NCBI GenBank assembly: GCA_023388965.1
Contig: JAEWFF010000013.1
Location: 20,722-84,721 of the forward strand
DNA from: Pseudomonadota bacterium
Lineage (GTDB): Bacteria; Pseudomonadota; Alphaproteobacteria; Rhizobiales; Methylopilaceae
Direction of reading: 5' to 3'
DNA: 64,000 nucleotides
Below are positions 9,071 through 18,714 of this stretch, in pieces. Both the position numbers and the translations under genes were made by a program. How positions within the stretch are numbered: the first letter of the stretch is position 1; every line of letters begins with the position of its first letter. The notes under the pieces are model-generated. The model ran no database searches and was not told the origin of the DNA. It saw only the letters and a list, made by a program, of their open reading frames with translations.

Positions 9071-10239
9071 GACGGCAGCGCAACTCCGCGCCGCATCACC
9101 TCGCGGCGTAGCGGAGGAATCGTGCTCAGGGCCCAGAGGCCGAGCGCGCGGCCGGCATCGAGCGGCAGAAGATCGGCCAGAAGCGAGCGGTTGAGGGCAT
9201 CGACCGCGATCTGGCGCGGAACGGTATCGCCTCTGCGCTCGCGGTCGTAGGAGGCGAGCAGGTCCGGCGCTCCGGGATCGGCGGCCTCGTTCAACGCGCT
9301 CGCCGCGCGTTCGGCGATGGCGGCGGCGTCGCGGATGCCGAGATTGAGCCCCTGCGCCCCGATGGGGGGGAGGACATGGGCGGCCTCGCCGATGAGGGCG
9401 ATGCGGTTCCTCGCAAAGCAGTCGGCATCGAGGCTGGACAGGCTGCGGCTGCCGCGCGGTTTGTCCGGCGTGATCGTGCCCAGAAGGCCTTGGGTAAGCA
9501 TTTCGAGTTCGCGCCCCAGATCGGCCGTGTCAAGACGTTCGAGACGGGCGATCTCCTCCGGTGTATTGACGAAGACGATGCTGGACCGGTTTCCCGGCAG
9601 CGGCACGAACACGACCGGGCCGCCCCGCCGGTGAAATTCCGTCGAGATCGACTGATGCGGCCGCGTATGGGCGATGTTGAAGGTCAGCGCGGCCTGCGGA
9701 TAGTCGTGAATTTTCGCTTCTATCCCGGCGGCGGCGCGAGACATCGAGTTGCGGCCGTCCGCACCGATGACGAGCCGCGCGGCGATGGTGCGTCCGTCGG
9801 CGCATTCGGCGTGCACCCGATCCTCGCCGGGCACGATCCGCGTCACCGGCTCGGATATGATGGTCAGAAGCGAAAGGGTCTGCAGCCTTTCATGAAGGGC
9901 GGCGGTCAGCGTCGTGTTCTCGATATTGTGGCCGAACGCGGTCAGGCCGACTTCGCCGCAGTCGAACAGGATTTCCGGCGCCCGGACGAGGCTTCCCGTG
10001 GCGTCGATGAGGCGCAATTTCTTCAGGGCGTCGGTTCTGGGCGCGAGCGCCGGCCAGATTCCTAGGCGTTCCAGAATGGCGAGCGAGCTGTGCATCAGCG
10101 CGGTCGTGCGCGTATCGGGCGGCGGGGGCGGGGCAGCCAGAATGGTCGGCACACCGGCACCGGCCAGAAGGGCTGCGGCAGTCAGGCCGGCCGGCCCGCC
10201 GCCGACCACCAGTGCTTGCGTCTGGCCAGATGTGTCCAT
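9067..10239 (-). CDS. FAD-dependent monooxygenase, UbiH/UbiF/Coq6 family
   Basis: Class A flavin monooxygenase, probably hydroxylating the ubiquinone ring precursor. N-terminal dinucleotide-binding motif GGGPAG at residues 13-18, a DG motif (IGADGRNS), and the FAD ribityl-binding signature GEAAHVLPPIGAQGLNLGIRD near residues 280-300, with Glu where many homologues have Asp (GDAAH). The length of 390 residues fits the family. Which ring position it hydroxylates (UbiH, UbiF, UbiI or UbiL-like activity) is not decidable here. It precedes and overlaps the acyltransferase gene by the ATGA junction. Confidence 0.88.
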   Translation of the reverse strand: MDTSGQTQALVVGGGPAGLTAAALLAGAGVPTILAAPPPPPDTRTTALMHSSLAILERLGIWPALAPRTDALKKLRLIDATGSLVRAPEILFDCGEVGLTAFGHNIENTTLTAALHERLQTLSLLTIISEPVTRIVPGEDRVHAECADGRTIAARLVIGADGRNSMSRAAAGIEAKIHDYPQAALTFNIAHTRPHQSISTEFHRRGGPVVFVPLPGNRSSIVFVNTPEEIARLERLDTADLGRELEMLTQGLLGTITPDKPRGSRSLSSLDADCFARNRIALIGEAAHVLPPIGAQGLNLGIRDAAAIAERAASALNEAADPGAPDLLASYDRERRGDTVPRQIAVDALNRSLLADLLPLDAGRALGLWALSTIPPLRREVMRRGVALPS

Positions 10240-10305
10240 AACCCCGTTCCGATCCTCGCTCTGCTGGCGGCATGGATGGGCATTATAGCCCCATCTTCGT
10301 CCGCG

Positions 10306-11979
10306 TCAGGCCGGAATAGTCCGCTCGGCCTGCGAAGCGCGGGCGGCGGCAATCGCCTCCTTGAGATCGCCGGCGTGGGTGATCATCGGCGGCCCAAGTC
10401 CGAGACTCAGAAGGACATGCCACACCTGCGGGCGGCAGTTTGCGGCAAAGATTTCGATATCGGCGGCGCGTGCCTTGGCGACGAATGTGTGCAGCGCGCT
10501 GGCCGCCGTGGAATCGGCGAGAGGCACCGCTGAAAAGTCGATGATGTACGCACGGGGATAGGTGCCCGCCGCCTCGAGCGCGTCGGACACGCGCGTGGCC
10601 GCGCCGAAGAACAGCGGCCCGTCGATGCGGTAGATCGCGATCTGGTCGTCGCCGATCTCGATGCCGGTGCCCTCGACCGTTCCATTCGCGGGCGTGACCC
10701 GCACCGCATTGGCCATACGGTGCATGAAGATGAAGACGGCAAGCACGACGCCGACCTGCAGCGCGACCGTCAGATCGTAGAACACGGTCAGCGCGAAGGT
10801 CAGCAGAACGACGACGCGGTCGCTCCAGGATGCGCGGACGAGCGAGATGAACTGGTTATGATCGCTCATCGTCCAGGCGACCACGGCGAGGACGGCACCG
10901 AGCGCTGCGAGCGGGATATAGCTCAGGACAGGCGCGGCAACCGCCATGAAGATCAGCAGGAACGCGGCGTGCAGAATGCCCGCGACGGGAGTGCGCGCTC
11001 CGGAGCGGATATTGGTTGCCGTGCGCGCCAGCGCGCCGGTCGCTGAAATGCCGCCGAACAGGACGGACGCGATATTGGCGATGCCCTGTGCGATCAGTTC
11101 GGTGTTGGAACGGTGGCGCCGCCCCGTCATGCCGTCGGCGATGACGGCCGACAGAAGACTTTCGATGCCCGCCAGCAGCATGATCGTAAAGGCGTCGGGA
11201 AGGACGGCGACGACCTTGTCCAGACTGAATTCCGGCAGGCTTGGCGAGGGCAGGGTGCGCGGCACGCCGCCGAACTGCGAGCCGATCGTCGCGACATTGC
11301 CGGAGCCGAACGCGGCCACGGCAAGCGAGGCAAGCCCGACCGCAATCAGGAAAGCCGGCCATGTCGGACGATATCTGCGCAGCACGATAATAAGACCGAG
11401 CGACGCGGCCGATACGCCGATGGTCAATACGTCCGCGCTCGGAAGCGCGGCCCACAGCGCCTGGATCTTGCCGAGGAACTCGGCCGGCAGACGATCGATC
11501 TGCAGGCCCAGAAGATCGCGGACCTGTGTCAGGAAAATCGACACCGCGATGCCCGCCGTGAAGCCGACGACGACGGGATAGGGGATGTATTTGATGTAGG
11601 TTCCGAGTCTGAGCAGCCCGATCAGGACGAGGGCGATCCCCGCCATCAAGGTCGCCAGCAGCAATCCGTCGAAGCCGTGCCGCTCTATGGTCGCGTAGAC
11701 GACGACAATGAAGGCCGCGGTCGGACCGCCGACCTGGTAGCGGCTGCCGCCGAGCAGCGAGATGAGGAAACCGGCCACGATGGCCGTGTAGAGCCCGCGC
11801 TCGGGCGTCGTTCCCGACGCGATGGCGATGGCCATTGCCAGCGGCAAAGCGACAATCGCAACCGTGAGCCCGGCAAGGCTGTCATCGGCAAATTTGCGCC
11901 AGGAATAACCCTCGCGGAGCGCGGAGATCAGTTTGGGCGCGAAAACCTCGACCGGGGGATTGTTTCCTGTTGCCAGCAT
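10306..11979 (-). CDS. SulP family inorganic anion transporter with STAS domain
   Basis: Inner-membrane anion transporter (sulfate, bicarbonate or dicarboxylate are known SulP substrates; this one is unassigned). Hydrophobic segments span about residues 35-400, beginning with the SulP signature region SLAGLTVAIVALPLAMAIAIASG. A cytoplasmic STAS domain follows, with the DFSAVPLADSTAASALHTF strand-helix that carries the conserved Asp-Ser. I chose the ATG at 11979 because the longer open frame up to 12084 runs into the promoter region of the divergent oxidoreductase and codes for unlikely N-terminal residues. 557 residues is a normal length. Confidence 0.9.
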   Translation of the reverse strand: MLATGNNPPVEVFAPKLISALREGYSWRKFADDSLAGLTVAIVALPLAMAIAIASGTTPERGLYTAIVAGFLISLLGGSRYQVGGPTAAFIVVVYATIERHGFDGLLLATLMAGIALVLIGLLRLGTYIKYIPYPVVVGFTAGIAVSIFLTQVRDLLGLQIDRLPAEFLGKIQALWAALPSADVLTIGVSAASLGLIIVLRRYRPTWPAFLIAVGLASLAVAAFGSGNVATIGSQFGGVPRTLPSPSLPEFSLDKVVAVLPDAFTIMLLAGIESLLSAVIADGMTGRRHRSNTELIAQGIANIASVLFGGISATGALARTATNIRSGARTPVAGILHAAFLLIFMAVAAPVLSYIPLAALGAVLAVVAWTMSDHNQFISLVRASWSDRVVVLLTFALTVFYDLTVALQVGVVLAVFIFMHRMANAVRVTPANGTVEGTGIEIGDDQIAIYRIDGPLFFGAATRVSDALEAAGTYPRAYIIDFSAVPLADSTAASALHTFVAKARAADIEIFAANCRPQVWHVLLSLGLGPPMITHAGDLKEAIAAARASQAERTIPA

Positions 11980-12057
11980 GCGGCTAAATAACCGGTCCGG
12001 CAGGAGTCTTTCAATCCAGCCGGGGGATAGTGCCCCGAAACTATTGGAGGAACGGAT

Positions 12058-13032
12058 TTGGCGACCAAGGCAATTCGCGTCCATTCACATGGCGGGCCGG
12101 AGGTTCTGCGCTTCGAGGAGATTGAGCTTCCGCCGCCGGGTGCCGGCGAAGTGCGGGTGCGCGCGACCGCCATCGGCGTGAATTTCATCGACACCTATCA
12201 TCGCACCGGCCTTTATCCGCAGCCTTTGCCCTTCACGCTCGGCAAGGAAGGCGCGGGTGTCGTCGAGGCCGTGGGAGAGGGCGTGACGCTCTTTGTGCCG
12301 GGCGACCGTGTGGCCTCGGCCAATCTGTCCGGGTCGTATGCGACGGAATTCAACGCGCCGGAATCGGTGCTGGTCAAAGTGCCGGACGGCATTTCGGACG
12401 AAACCGCAGCGGCCATGATGCTGAAGGGCATGACGGCGCGCTGCCTGCTGCGCAGAACTTTCTCCGTGGGCGCGGGACACACGATCCTGTTTCATGCCGC
12501 TTCGGGCGGCGTCGGCTCCATCGCGACGCAATGGGCAAATCATCTGGGCGCGACGGTCATCGGCACGGTCGGCAGCGAGGAGAAGGCGGAACGCGCGCGC
12601 CGCAACGGTGCGCACCACACGATCCTCTATCGCACCGAAGATTTCGTCGCCCGCGTCGCGGAGATCACCGGCGGCGGCAAATGCGATGTCGTCTACGATT
12701 CCGTCGGCGCCACGACATGGCGCGGCTCGCTCGATTGCCTGAAGCCGCTCGGTCTGCTCGTTCTGTTCGGGCAGTCGTCAGGACCCGTGAAGGATTTCGA
12801 TCCCGCTCTTCTCGCGCAGAAAGGCTCGCTGTTCCTGACGCGGCCGATCCTGTTCACCTACATCGCCAGCCGCGAAACCCTGGATGAGACCGCGAACGAT
12901 CTCTTCGATGTCGTGGCGAATGGCGCGGTGAAGATCGAAATCGGTGCGCGCTATGCGCTCGGCGATGCGGCCGAGGCGCACCGCGATCTGGAAGGGCGCA
13001 AGACCGTCGGCTCGACGGTGCTTATTCCCTGA
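12058..13032 (+). CDS. Quinone oxidoreductase, zinc-independent MDR family
   Basis: NADPH-dependent quinone oxidoreductase of the medium-chain dehydrogenase/reductase superfamily. The N-terminus has the QorA-type pattern [23 protein letters not shown] and [15 protein letters not shown]; the NADPH-binding glycine motif [12 protein letters not shown] is at about residue 145. No structural-zinc cysteines are visible. The start is TTG, supported by the ribosome-binding site TTGGAGG seven bases upstream. It is transcribed divergently from the SulP gene, and its last 11 bases overlap the end of rimO, which converges on it. Confidence 0.92.
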   Translation: MATKAIRVHSHGGPEVLRFEEIELPPPGAGEVRVRATAIGVNFIDTYHRTGLYPQPLPFTLGKEGAGVVEAVGEGVTLFVPGDRVASANLSGSYATEFNAPESVLVKVPDGISDETAAAMMLKGMTARCLLRRTFSVGAGHTILFHAASGGVGSIATQWANHLGATVIGTVGSEEKAERARRNGAHHTILYRTEDFVARVAEITGGGKCDVVYDSVGATTWRGSLDCLKPLGLLVLFGQSSGPVKDFDPALLAQKGSLFLTRPILFTYIASRETLDETANDLFDVVANGAVKIEIGARYALGDAAEAHRDLEGRKTVGSTVLIP

Positions 13033-14347
13033 CCGTGCCGTACAGATCGTGTTCGTCGGCATCCTCGATCTCGACGCGCACGATGCTGCCGATCTCGATC
13101 GGTGTCTGAGCACGTATATGCACCGTGCCGTCGATTTCCGGGGCATCGGCCTTGGTGCGGCCTTCCGCGCCGCCTTCGTCGTCGGCATCGTCCACGATGA
13201 CGTCGAGCGTCCGGCCGATCTTCGCGGCCAGCTTGCGTTCTGAAATCGCAGCCTGGCGCTCCATGAAGCGCGCCTGACGTTCGCGCTTGACCTCATCCGG
13301 CACGGGCAAAGCGATGTCGTTCGCCGGTGCGCCGGACACCGGCTCATAGGTAAAGCAGCCGACGCGATCGAGCTGCGCCTCGTCCAGCCAGTCGAGCAGG
13401 ATCTCGAAATCCTCTTCCGTCTCGCCGGGGAAGCCGACGATGAAAGTCGAACGGATGGCGATGTCGGGACAGATGTCCCGCCAGTGCTGAAGGCGCGCCA
13501 ATGTCTTTTCCTGATGCGCGGGCCGCTTCATGGCGCGCAGGACGTTCGGGCTCGCATGCTGCAGCGGTATGTCGAGATAGGGCAGGATCTTGCCTTCCGC
13601 CATCAGCGGAATGGCCTCGTCGACATGCGGGTAGGGATAGACGTAATGCAGGCGCGTCCATACGCCGAGCGAGCCGAGTTCGCGGCTGAGATCGAGGAAT
13701 TTCGTGCGGACCTCGCGGTCCTTCCACATGCTCGCCGCATAGCGGACATCGACGCCATAGGCACTCGTATCCTGCGAGATGACGAGGAGTTCCTTGACGC
13801 CGGCTTTCACCAGCCGCTCCGCCTCGCGCAGAACATCGCCGGCCGGCCGCGAAACGAGATCGCCGCGAAGATGCGGGATGATGCAGAACGAACAGCGGTT
13901 GTTGCAGCCTTCCGAAATCTTCAGATAGGCGTAATGACGCGGCGTGAGCTTGAGCCCCTGCGGAGGGACGAGATCGAAGCGGGGGTCGTGCTTCGGCGGC
14001 ACTGCCTTGTGAATGGCCGCGACGACGGATTCGTATTTCTGCGGGCCGGTGATGGCCAGAACGTCGGGGAACTGCTCGCTGATGAGTTCCGGCTCGGCGC
14101 CCATACAGCCGGTCACGACGACCTTGCCGTTCTCCGCCATCGCCTCGCCGATGGCCTCCAGGCTTTCGGCCTTGGCGGAATCGAGGAAGCCGCAGGTGTT
14201 GACGATCACGACATCGGCGCCGGCATAATCCTTCGACAGTTCGTAGCCTTCGGCCCGAAGCTGAGTGATGATGCGCTCGCTGTCGACCAGAGCCTTGGGA
14301 CAGCCAAGGCTCACGAGTCCGACGCGTGGGGCGGGCCTGTCGTCCAT
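13022..14347 (-). CDS. rimO: Ribosomal protein S12 methylthiotransferase RimO
   Basis: Radical SAM enzyme that methylthiolates the conserved aspartate of ribosomal protein S12. The N-terminal UPF0004 domain has [13 protein letters not shown] and NTCGF, with the three auxiliary-cluster cysteines; the radical SAM motif C-x3-C-x2-C (CNNRCSFC) is near residues 146-153; a TRAM domain closes the protein. The VSLGCPK-x-xVDSE form separates RimO from MiaB. I chose ATG at 14347 (441 residues); the longer frame to 14425 would translate through a hairpin. It overlaps the convergent oxidoreductase by 11 bases. Confidence 0.96.
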   Translation of the reverse strand: MDDRPAPRVGLVSLGCPKALVDSERIITQLRAEGYELSKDYAGADVVIVNTCGFLDSAKAESLEAIGEAMAENGKVVVTGCMGAEPELISEQFPDVLAITGPQKYESVVAAIHKAVPPKHDPRFDLVPPQGLKLTPRHYAYLKISEGCNNRCSFCIIPHLRGDLVSRPAGDVLREAERLVKAGVKELLVISQDTSAYGVDVRYAASMWKDREVRTKFLDLSRELGSLGVWTRLHYVYPYPHVDEAIPLMAEGKILPYLDIPLQHASPNVLRAMKRPAHQEKTLARLQHWRDICPDIAIRSTFIVGFPGETEEDFEILLDWLDEAQLDRVGCFTYEPVSGAPANDIALPVPDEVKRERQARFMERQAAISERKLAAKIGRTLDVIVDDADDEGGAEGRTKADAPEIDGTVHIRAQTPIEIGSIVRVEIEDADEHDLYGTVRE

Positions 14348-14373
14348 CGAGAAAATCGTCCGTAAAAAGCGGA

Positions 14374-14393
14374 CGCGGCCCTTTTGGGCCGCG
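14374..14393 (-). other. Perfect 8-bp GC hairpin in the rimO leader
   Basis: CGCGGCCC and its complement GGGCCGCG flank a four-base TTTT loop (AAAA on the minus strand), 27 bases upstream of the rimO start. There is no T tract directly after it on either strand; the nearest run of Ts on the minus strand is 8 bases further on. It could be a weak terminator, a leader structure or a barrier to read-through from the upstream gene. Confidence 0.4.
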
Positions 14394-14429
14394 GATGGGA
14401 GCCTATACACGCAAGAACCGGCCAAGGAA

Positions 14430-14456
14430 AAGGCCCGCTTTGCAATGGCGGGCCTT
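14430..14456 (-). terminator. Terminator after the YciF-like gene
   Basis: Nine-base inverted repeat AAGGCCCGC / GCGGGCCTT with a nine-base loop, followed on the minus strand by TTCCTT. It lies 28 bases after the stop of the YciF-like gene and ahead of rimO, so it should separate the two minus-strand units. The T tract is interrupted, so termination may be partial. Confidence 0.65.
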
Positions 14457-14483
14457 CCTTTAGTGACATGAACGCAGATTGGC

Positions 14484-14975
14484 TCAGGCTGCCTGCCGGT
14501 TCACGGTGTTGAGGGCGATCTCGTTGAGAAGCTGGTCGGCGGCCTTCTCTTCCTCGAGGTTCTGGTCGAGCAGCTTTGCCGCGTCGGACAGACCGAGCTG
14601 CTTGGCCCAGGCGATGAGCGTGCCGTAGCGCGAGATTTCGTAATGTTCGACAGCCTGTCCGCCCGCGAGAAGGGCGGCGTCGAGCACTTCCGCGTCCTCG
14701 ATCTCGTCGATGGCTTCCTTGCCTTCCTCGATGAGACCTTCCATCGCCGCGCAAGGCTTGCCCTGGGCTTTCTTGCCCACGATCCCGAACACCTGTTCGA
14801 GGCGCTGGACCTGGCCTTCGGTTTCCTTGAGATGGTTTTCGAACGCCTTTTTCAGTTCGGGCGTTTCGCTGTTCTTCGCCATTTTCGGAAGCGCTTTCAG
14901 AAGCTGCTTCTCGGCGTGATACATGTCCTTGAGCAGGTGAACGAAAAGATCGTCCATCGATTTGACGGCGGCCAT
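14484..14975 (-). CDS. YciE/YciF ferroxidase-like stress protein (DUF892)
   Basis: Ferritin-like helical protein of the DUF892/YciF family, linked to stress in enterobacteria; its exact role is unknown. The 163-residue protein opens with the typical [27 protein letters not shown] and carries Glu/His pairs suited to a di-metal site ([35 protein letters not shown]). No signal peptide. It ends before a hairpin terminator. It stands alone between moaA and rimO on the same strand, with about 95 bases separating it from moaA. Confidence 0.88.
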   Translation of the reverse strand: MAAVKSMDDLFVHLLKDMYHAEKQLLKALPKMAKNSETPELKKAFENHLKETEGQVQRLEQVFGIVGKKAQGKPCAAMEGLIEEGKEAIDEIEDAEVLDAALLAGGQAVEHYEISRYGTLIAWAKQLGLSDAAKLLDQNLEEEKAADQLLNEIALNTVNRQAA

Positions 14976-15069
14976 GGTGCTGACTCCGGCGTGGTTGAGG
15001 TGCCGGAAGAACGTCCGCTGATCATGCGGGTTCCGTCTCTGACGAGAGAATTGCGAATGGCGGCTTAAG

Positions 15070-16095
15070 TCAGCCGCCGGTCACCGACATATGACGGCCG
15101 ACGGCCGGTTTCTGCGCACGGTCGATGACGAAATCGTGCCCCTTGGGCTTGCGCGCAATGGCCGCCTCGATGGCCGCATGAAGCGGGCCATCGTCCGCCG
15201 AGGCGCGCAGAGGCGCGCGCAGATCGGCGGCGTCTTCCTGGCCGAGGCACATATAGAGCGTGCCCGTACACGTCACACGGACGCGGTTGCAGCTCTCGCA
15301 GAAATTATGCGTCATCGGCGTGATGAAGCCGAGGCGTCCACCTGTCTCCGCGACGCGTACATATCGCGCGGGACCGCCTGTGCGGTCGGGCAGGTCGGAC
15401 AGCGTGAAATGGCGTTCCAGCCGCGCGCGGACGAGCGAGAGCGGCAGATATTGGTCCGTGCGGTCCTCGTCGATATCGCCGAGAGGCATGGTCTCGATCA
15501 GCGTCATGTCCATGCCGTGGCCGTGGGCCCAGCCGATCATGGATTCCAGTTCGTCCTCATTGGTCTCTTTCAGCGCGACCGTGTTGACCTTGACCTTGAG
15601 ACCCGCGGCCTGTGCCGCCGCGATACCGTCGAGCACCTGATTGAGGTTGCCTCGGCGCGTGATCTTTCTGAAGAGGGCCGGATCGAGCGTATCGACCGAG
15701 ACATTGATGCGGCGCACCCCGGCATCCGCAAGTTCGCGGGCATGGCGCGCGAGCTGGGTTCCATTGGTCGTCAGCGTCAGCTCGTCGAGTGCGCCGCTGT
15801 CGAGATGGCGCGAGAGGGCGCGGATGAGGGTCATCAGATCGCGCCGCACCAGCGGCTCGCCGCCCGTCAGGCGCAGTTTGCGCACGCCGCGCTGGATGAA
15901 GGCCGAACACAGCCGGTCGAGCTCTTCCAGCGTCAGAAGGCTCTTCTTGGGCAGGAAGGTCATGTCCTCGGACATGCAATAGACGCAGCGCAGATCGCAG
16001 CGATCCGTCACCGAAACGCGCAGATAGGTGATCGCGCGCTGGAACGGATCGATCAGCGGGGCCTTCTGAGGAGAGTCGGGCAGCACGATGCTCAT
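15070..16095 (-). CDS. moaA: GTP 3',8-cyclase MoaA (molybdopterin biosynthesis)
   Basis: Radical SAM enzyme for the first step of molybdenum cofactor synthesis, converting GTP to 3',8-cyclo-7,8-dihydro-GTP. With start at 16095 the SAM-cluster cysteines are C33, C37 and C40 (CDLRCVYC). The C-terminal second cluster is seen in [14 protein letters not shown] with a later Cys (MCLGQED), and the protein ends in the functionally important Gly-Gly. An in-frame ATG at 16137 with a GGAAGG ahead of it would add 14 residues; I prefer the later start because homologues begin near this point. No other moa gene is adjacent. Confidence 0.95.
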   Translation of the reverse strand: MSIVLPDSPQKAPLIDPFQRAITYLRVSVTDRCDLRCVYCMSEDMTFLPKKSLLTLEELDRLCSAFIQRGVRKLRLTGGEPLVRRDLMTLIRALSRHLDSGALDELTLTTNGTQLARHARELADAGVRRINVSVDTLDPALFRKITRRGNLNQVLDGIAAAQAAGLKVKVNTVALKETNEDELESMIGWAHGHGMDMTLIETMPLGDIDEDRTDQYLPLSLVRARLERHFTLSDLPDRTGGPARYVRVAETGGRLGFITPMTHNFCESCNRVRVTCTGTLYMCLGQEDAADLRAPLRASADDGPLHAAIEAAIARKPKGHDFVIDRAQKPAVGRHMSVTGG

Positions 16096-16167
16096 TGGAA
16101 TAGATTTAAGCCTTGCCGCAAACGGGTTCAATGCCAAGGCATTTTAGCAGAGCCTTCCAGCATCCGC

Positions 16168-17256
16168 CTAATGAGCGCCGAGGCGGCCCTGTCGCGCCTT
16201 GATCCTGCGTTTCAGGGCGAGTTTTGCGCGTTCCGCCCAGACGGGAGCATGCCCGGCACCGTTATGGGCGGCGAGGCCGATCGTCATGGGCGTGACCATG
16301 TCGCACAGATCCATCTTGTAAGGCTCGTCGCCCACCGCGAAATCCAGAGCCCTGTGGCCTTCGGAGATGGCATCCTCGATCACGCGGTTCAAAAGCAGCC
16401 GGCCGGGCGAATGGCGTGCCGTCGGGCCGGGCTCATAAGCCATCTGATAGAGAATCGGATAGCTGCCGTTCTCGATCCGGTAGGCGAGGGCGATCGGGAC
16501 ATCATTCTGCGTCATGGCGTAGATTCGCGCGCGCTCCGGATGTTCGGCCGCGAAACGGACGAGAAACTCGCGATTGCGACCGCTGGCGAGATTGTTGCGT
16601 CCGCCGGACGCGTGCACCTGGTCAGATTTCAGGCGCAGCAGAAGCTCCGCATGTTTCCGCACGGCCTGCGCACCCGAAATGCGATGGATATCGATGGGGC
16701 CTTCCTGCGCCAGCCAGCGCTCCTTTTTCCGCAAGGTCTTGCGCGTGGCTGGCGAATGCAGGCTTTCGTAAAAGCTCTCCCAATCGCTTCCAAGCGTCAA
16801 CGCATAGGCGGAAGTGGGCTCGACGGTCGCGTTCCAGTGCGCGAAAGGATTGCTCTCGCCGCCGACGAAACCCGGCTGGCGCCGCAGCACGCTTGCCGAA
16901 ACCCCGCCCAGCACCCCGCGGACATCGCTCCAGATGCGCTCGACAGCTTCCGGGGTCAGCGCACGACGCAGATCGTCCGCGATCAACGGCATGTTGTAAT
17001 TGTTGAGGGCCTGACCGAACCAGGTCAGGGCGCCCATCCGCAGCCGCAGAGCGGCAATGAATTGCAGTTCTCCGGCGGCGCTGCGGCCGCAGACGAAAAC
17101 GGCGCCATCGCCGCCCTGAACCTCGTGAAAGAGCCGGACCCAGTCATAGCTCTGGAATGGCGTGCCGAATCCGCGGGTTTCGAGCGCGCGCCATTCGCTT
17201 TCCAGCGGCTCCGGCGTGTGCACGACGGTCCAATCCGTAGGCAGGTCCGGCGACAT
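16168..17256 (-). CDS. GNAT-fold acyltransferase of the CelD/BcsL type
   Basis: Member of the CelD-like acetyltransferase group (Acetyltransf_6 fold), whose relatives act near exopolysaccharide synthesis; substrate unknown. Visible features: N-terminal W-x5-ALE segment with PFQSYDWVRLFHE, a central TRKTLRKKERWL basic helix, and the C-terminal GNAT-like core with IALAYRIENGSYPILYQMAYEPG, followed by GRLLLNRVIEDAISEGHRALDFAVGDEPYK. The ATG at 17256 was chosen; the open frame continues to 17328 without support. It follows glcF on the same strand after 123 bases, and moaA lies downstream, but an operon is not evident. Confidence 0.75.
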   Translation of the reverse strand: MSPDLPTDWTVVHTPEPLESEWRALETRGFGTPFQSYDWVRLFHEVQGGDGAVFVCGRSAAGELQFIAALRLRMGALTWFGQALNNYNMPLIADDLRRALTPEAVERIWSDVRGVLGGVSASVLRRQPGFVGGESNPFAHWNATVEPTSAYALTLGSDWESFYESLHSPATRKTLRKKERWLAQEGPIDIHRISGAQAVRKHAELLLRLKSDQVHASGGRNNLASGRNREFLVRFAAEHPERARIYAMTQNDVPIALAYRIENGSYPILYQMAYEPGPTARHSPGRLLLNRVIEDAISEGHRALDFAVGDEPYKMDLCDMVTPMTIGLAAHNGAGHAPVWAERAKLALKRRIKARQGRLGAH

Positions 17257-17379
17257 ACGAGATTCAAATTCCCTGTTCCGGGACAAGCCTAGACAGGGAT
17301 GTTTAAGAATTTGGGTGCTGGCGGGCACCGGTCTGGCCGTGCACTAAGTGCTTCTATAAAATTCTTTTAACCCAATAAG

Positions 17380-18714
17380 TTAGATCGCCCCCACCGCATA
17401 TCCACCATTCTCGTCCGGCAGCGTTCCGGTTTCGGCCCAATCGAGCATCTCGATCGTGTGTAAGATCGGAATGCCGGTGCCCTGCGCGATCTGGGTTATG
17501 CAGCCGATATTGCCGGCGGCGATAAAATCCGGGCGGGTCTTCTCGATATTCGCGACCTTGCGGTCCAGCAGGCGGCGCGACAGGTCCGGCTGGAGCATAT
17601 TGTAGGTACCCGCCGAGCCGCAGCAGATATGGCCTTCGGGAATATCCCTGACCTCGAAGCCGGCGCGCTTCAGCAGGTCTTTGGGCGCATTTTTCACCTG
17701 CTGGCCGTGCTGCAGCGAGCAGGCTGAATGATAGGCGACGATCTTGCCGTTGGCGGGGGCCGGCGGGACGGGAAGGTCGATCAGGAATTCGCTGATGTCG
17801 CGCGCCGCCGCCGACACCCGCGCGGCCTTTTCAGCATAGGCCGGGTCTTCGCGCAGCATGAAGCCGTAATCCTTGATCGTCGTGCCGCAGCCGGACGCGG
17901 TGACGAGGATCGCATCGAGCCCTTCGCCATCCATCTCCGCGATCCAGGCATCCACATTGCGCCGCGCGGCGGCGAGCGATTCATGTTCGCGGCCCATATG
18001 ATGGACGAGGGCGCCGCAGCAGGTTTCGCCCTTCGCCAGCACGACCTCGACGCCGTGGCGCGTGAGATAGCGGATCGCCGCGTCGTTCGTGGCCGGCCGC
18101 AGGACGGGCTGCGCGCACCCGGTCAGAAGCGCGACGCGCGCCCGTTTCGGCGCGGCTGTACTGATGACCTGCGGGTCTTCGTAGTGTGAACGGGCGGGAA
18201 TCGATCTCGGCGCCAGCGCAAGCATGGACCTCAGTTCGGCGCTGCCGGGAACAAGGGCGAGCAGCGGCGCCAGCGGCCGCGCCAACGATGCCAGTGTAAG
18301 GGCGCCCCGGAACCTCTTGCGATGCGGCAGAACCGCGGCGAGCAGATTGCGGAGCAACCTTTCGCGCAACGGGCGCTTATAGGTCCGCGCGATATGCACG
18401 CGCGCATGATCGACAAGGTGCATGTAATGCACGCCGGACGGGCATGTCGTCATGCAGGACAGGCACGAAAGACAGCGGTCGATATGCGTCACCACATCCT
18501 TGGTCGCCGCCCGGTCGTTTTCGAGCATGTCCTTGATGAGGTAGATCCGGCCGCGTGGGCTGTCGAGTTCGTCGCCCAGCAGAAGATAGGTCGGACAGGT
18601 CGCCGTGCAGAAACCGCAATGCACGCAGCTGCGGATGATCTTCTCCGCGACCTTGATGTCGGGGTCGGCCAGTTGCGCAAGCGAGAAATTCGTCTGCACG
18701 TCAGATGCCCTCAT
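17380..18714 (-). CDS. glcF: Glycolate oxidase iron-sulfur subunit GlcF
   Basis: Electron-transfer subunit of membrane-associated glycolate dehydrogenase. Two 4Fe-4S ferredoxin motifs are visible: C30-x2-C33-x2-C36-x3-C40-P and C81-x2-C84-x2-C87-x3-C91-P. Two cysteine-rich CCG domains follow (GETCCGALVHHMG and GHICCGSAGTYN), typical of this family. The length of 444 residues is normal. Its start overlaps the end of glcE by 14 bases, so it is the last gene of glcDEF. Confidence 0.95.
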   Translation of the reverse strand: MRASDVQTNFSLAQLADPDIKVAEKIIRSCVHCGFCTATCPTYLLLGDELDSPRGRIYLIKDMLENDRAATKDVVTHIDRCLSCLSCMTTCPSGVHYMHLVDHARVHIARTYKRPLRERLLRNLLAAVLPHRKRFRGALTLASLARPLAPLLALVPGSAELRSMLALAPRSIPARSHYEDPQVISTAAPKRARVALLTGCAQPVLRPATNDAAIRYLTRHGVEVVLAKGETCCGALVHHMGREHESLAAARRNVDAWIAEMDGEGLDAILVTASGCGTTIKDYGFMLREDPAYAEKAARVSAAARDISEFLIDLPVPPAPANGKIVAYHSACSLQHGQQVKNAPKDLLKRAGFEVRDIPEGHICCGSAGTYNMLQPDLSRRLLDRKVANIEKTRPDFIAAGNIGCITQIAQGTGIPILHTIEMLDWAETGTLPDENGGYAVGAI

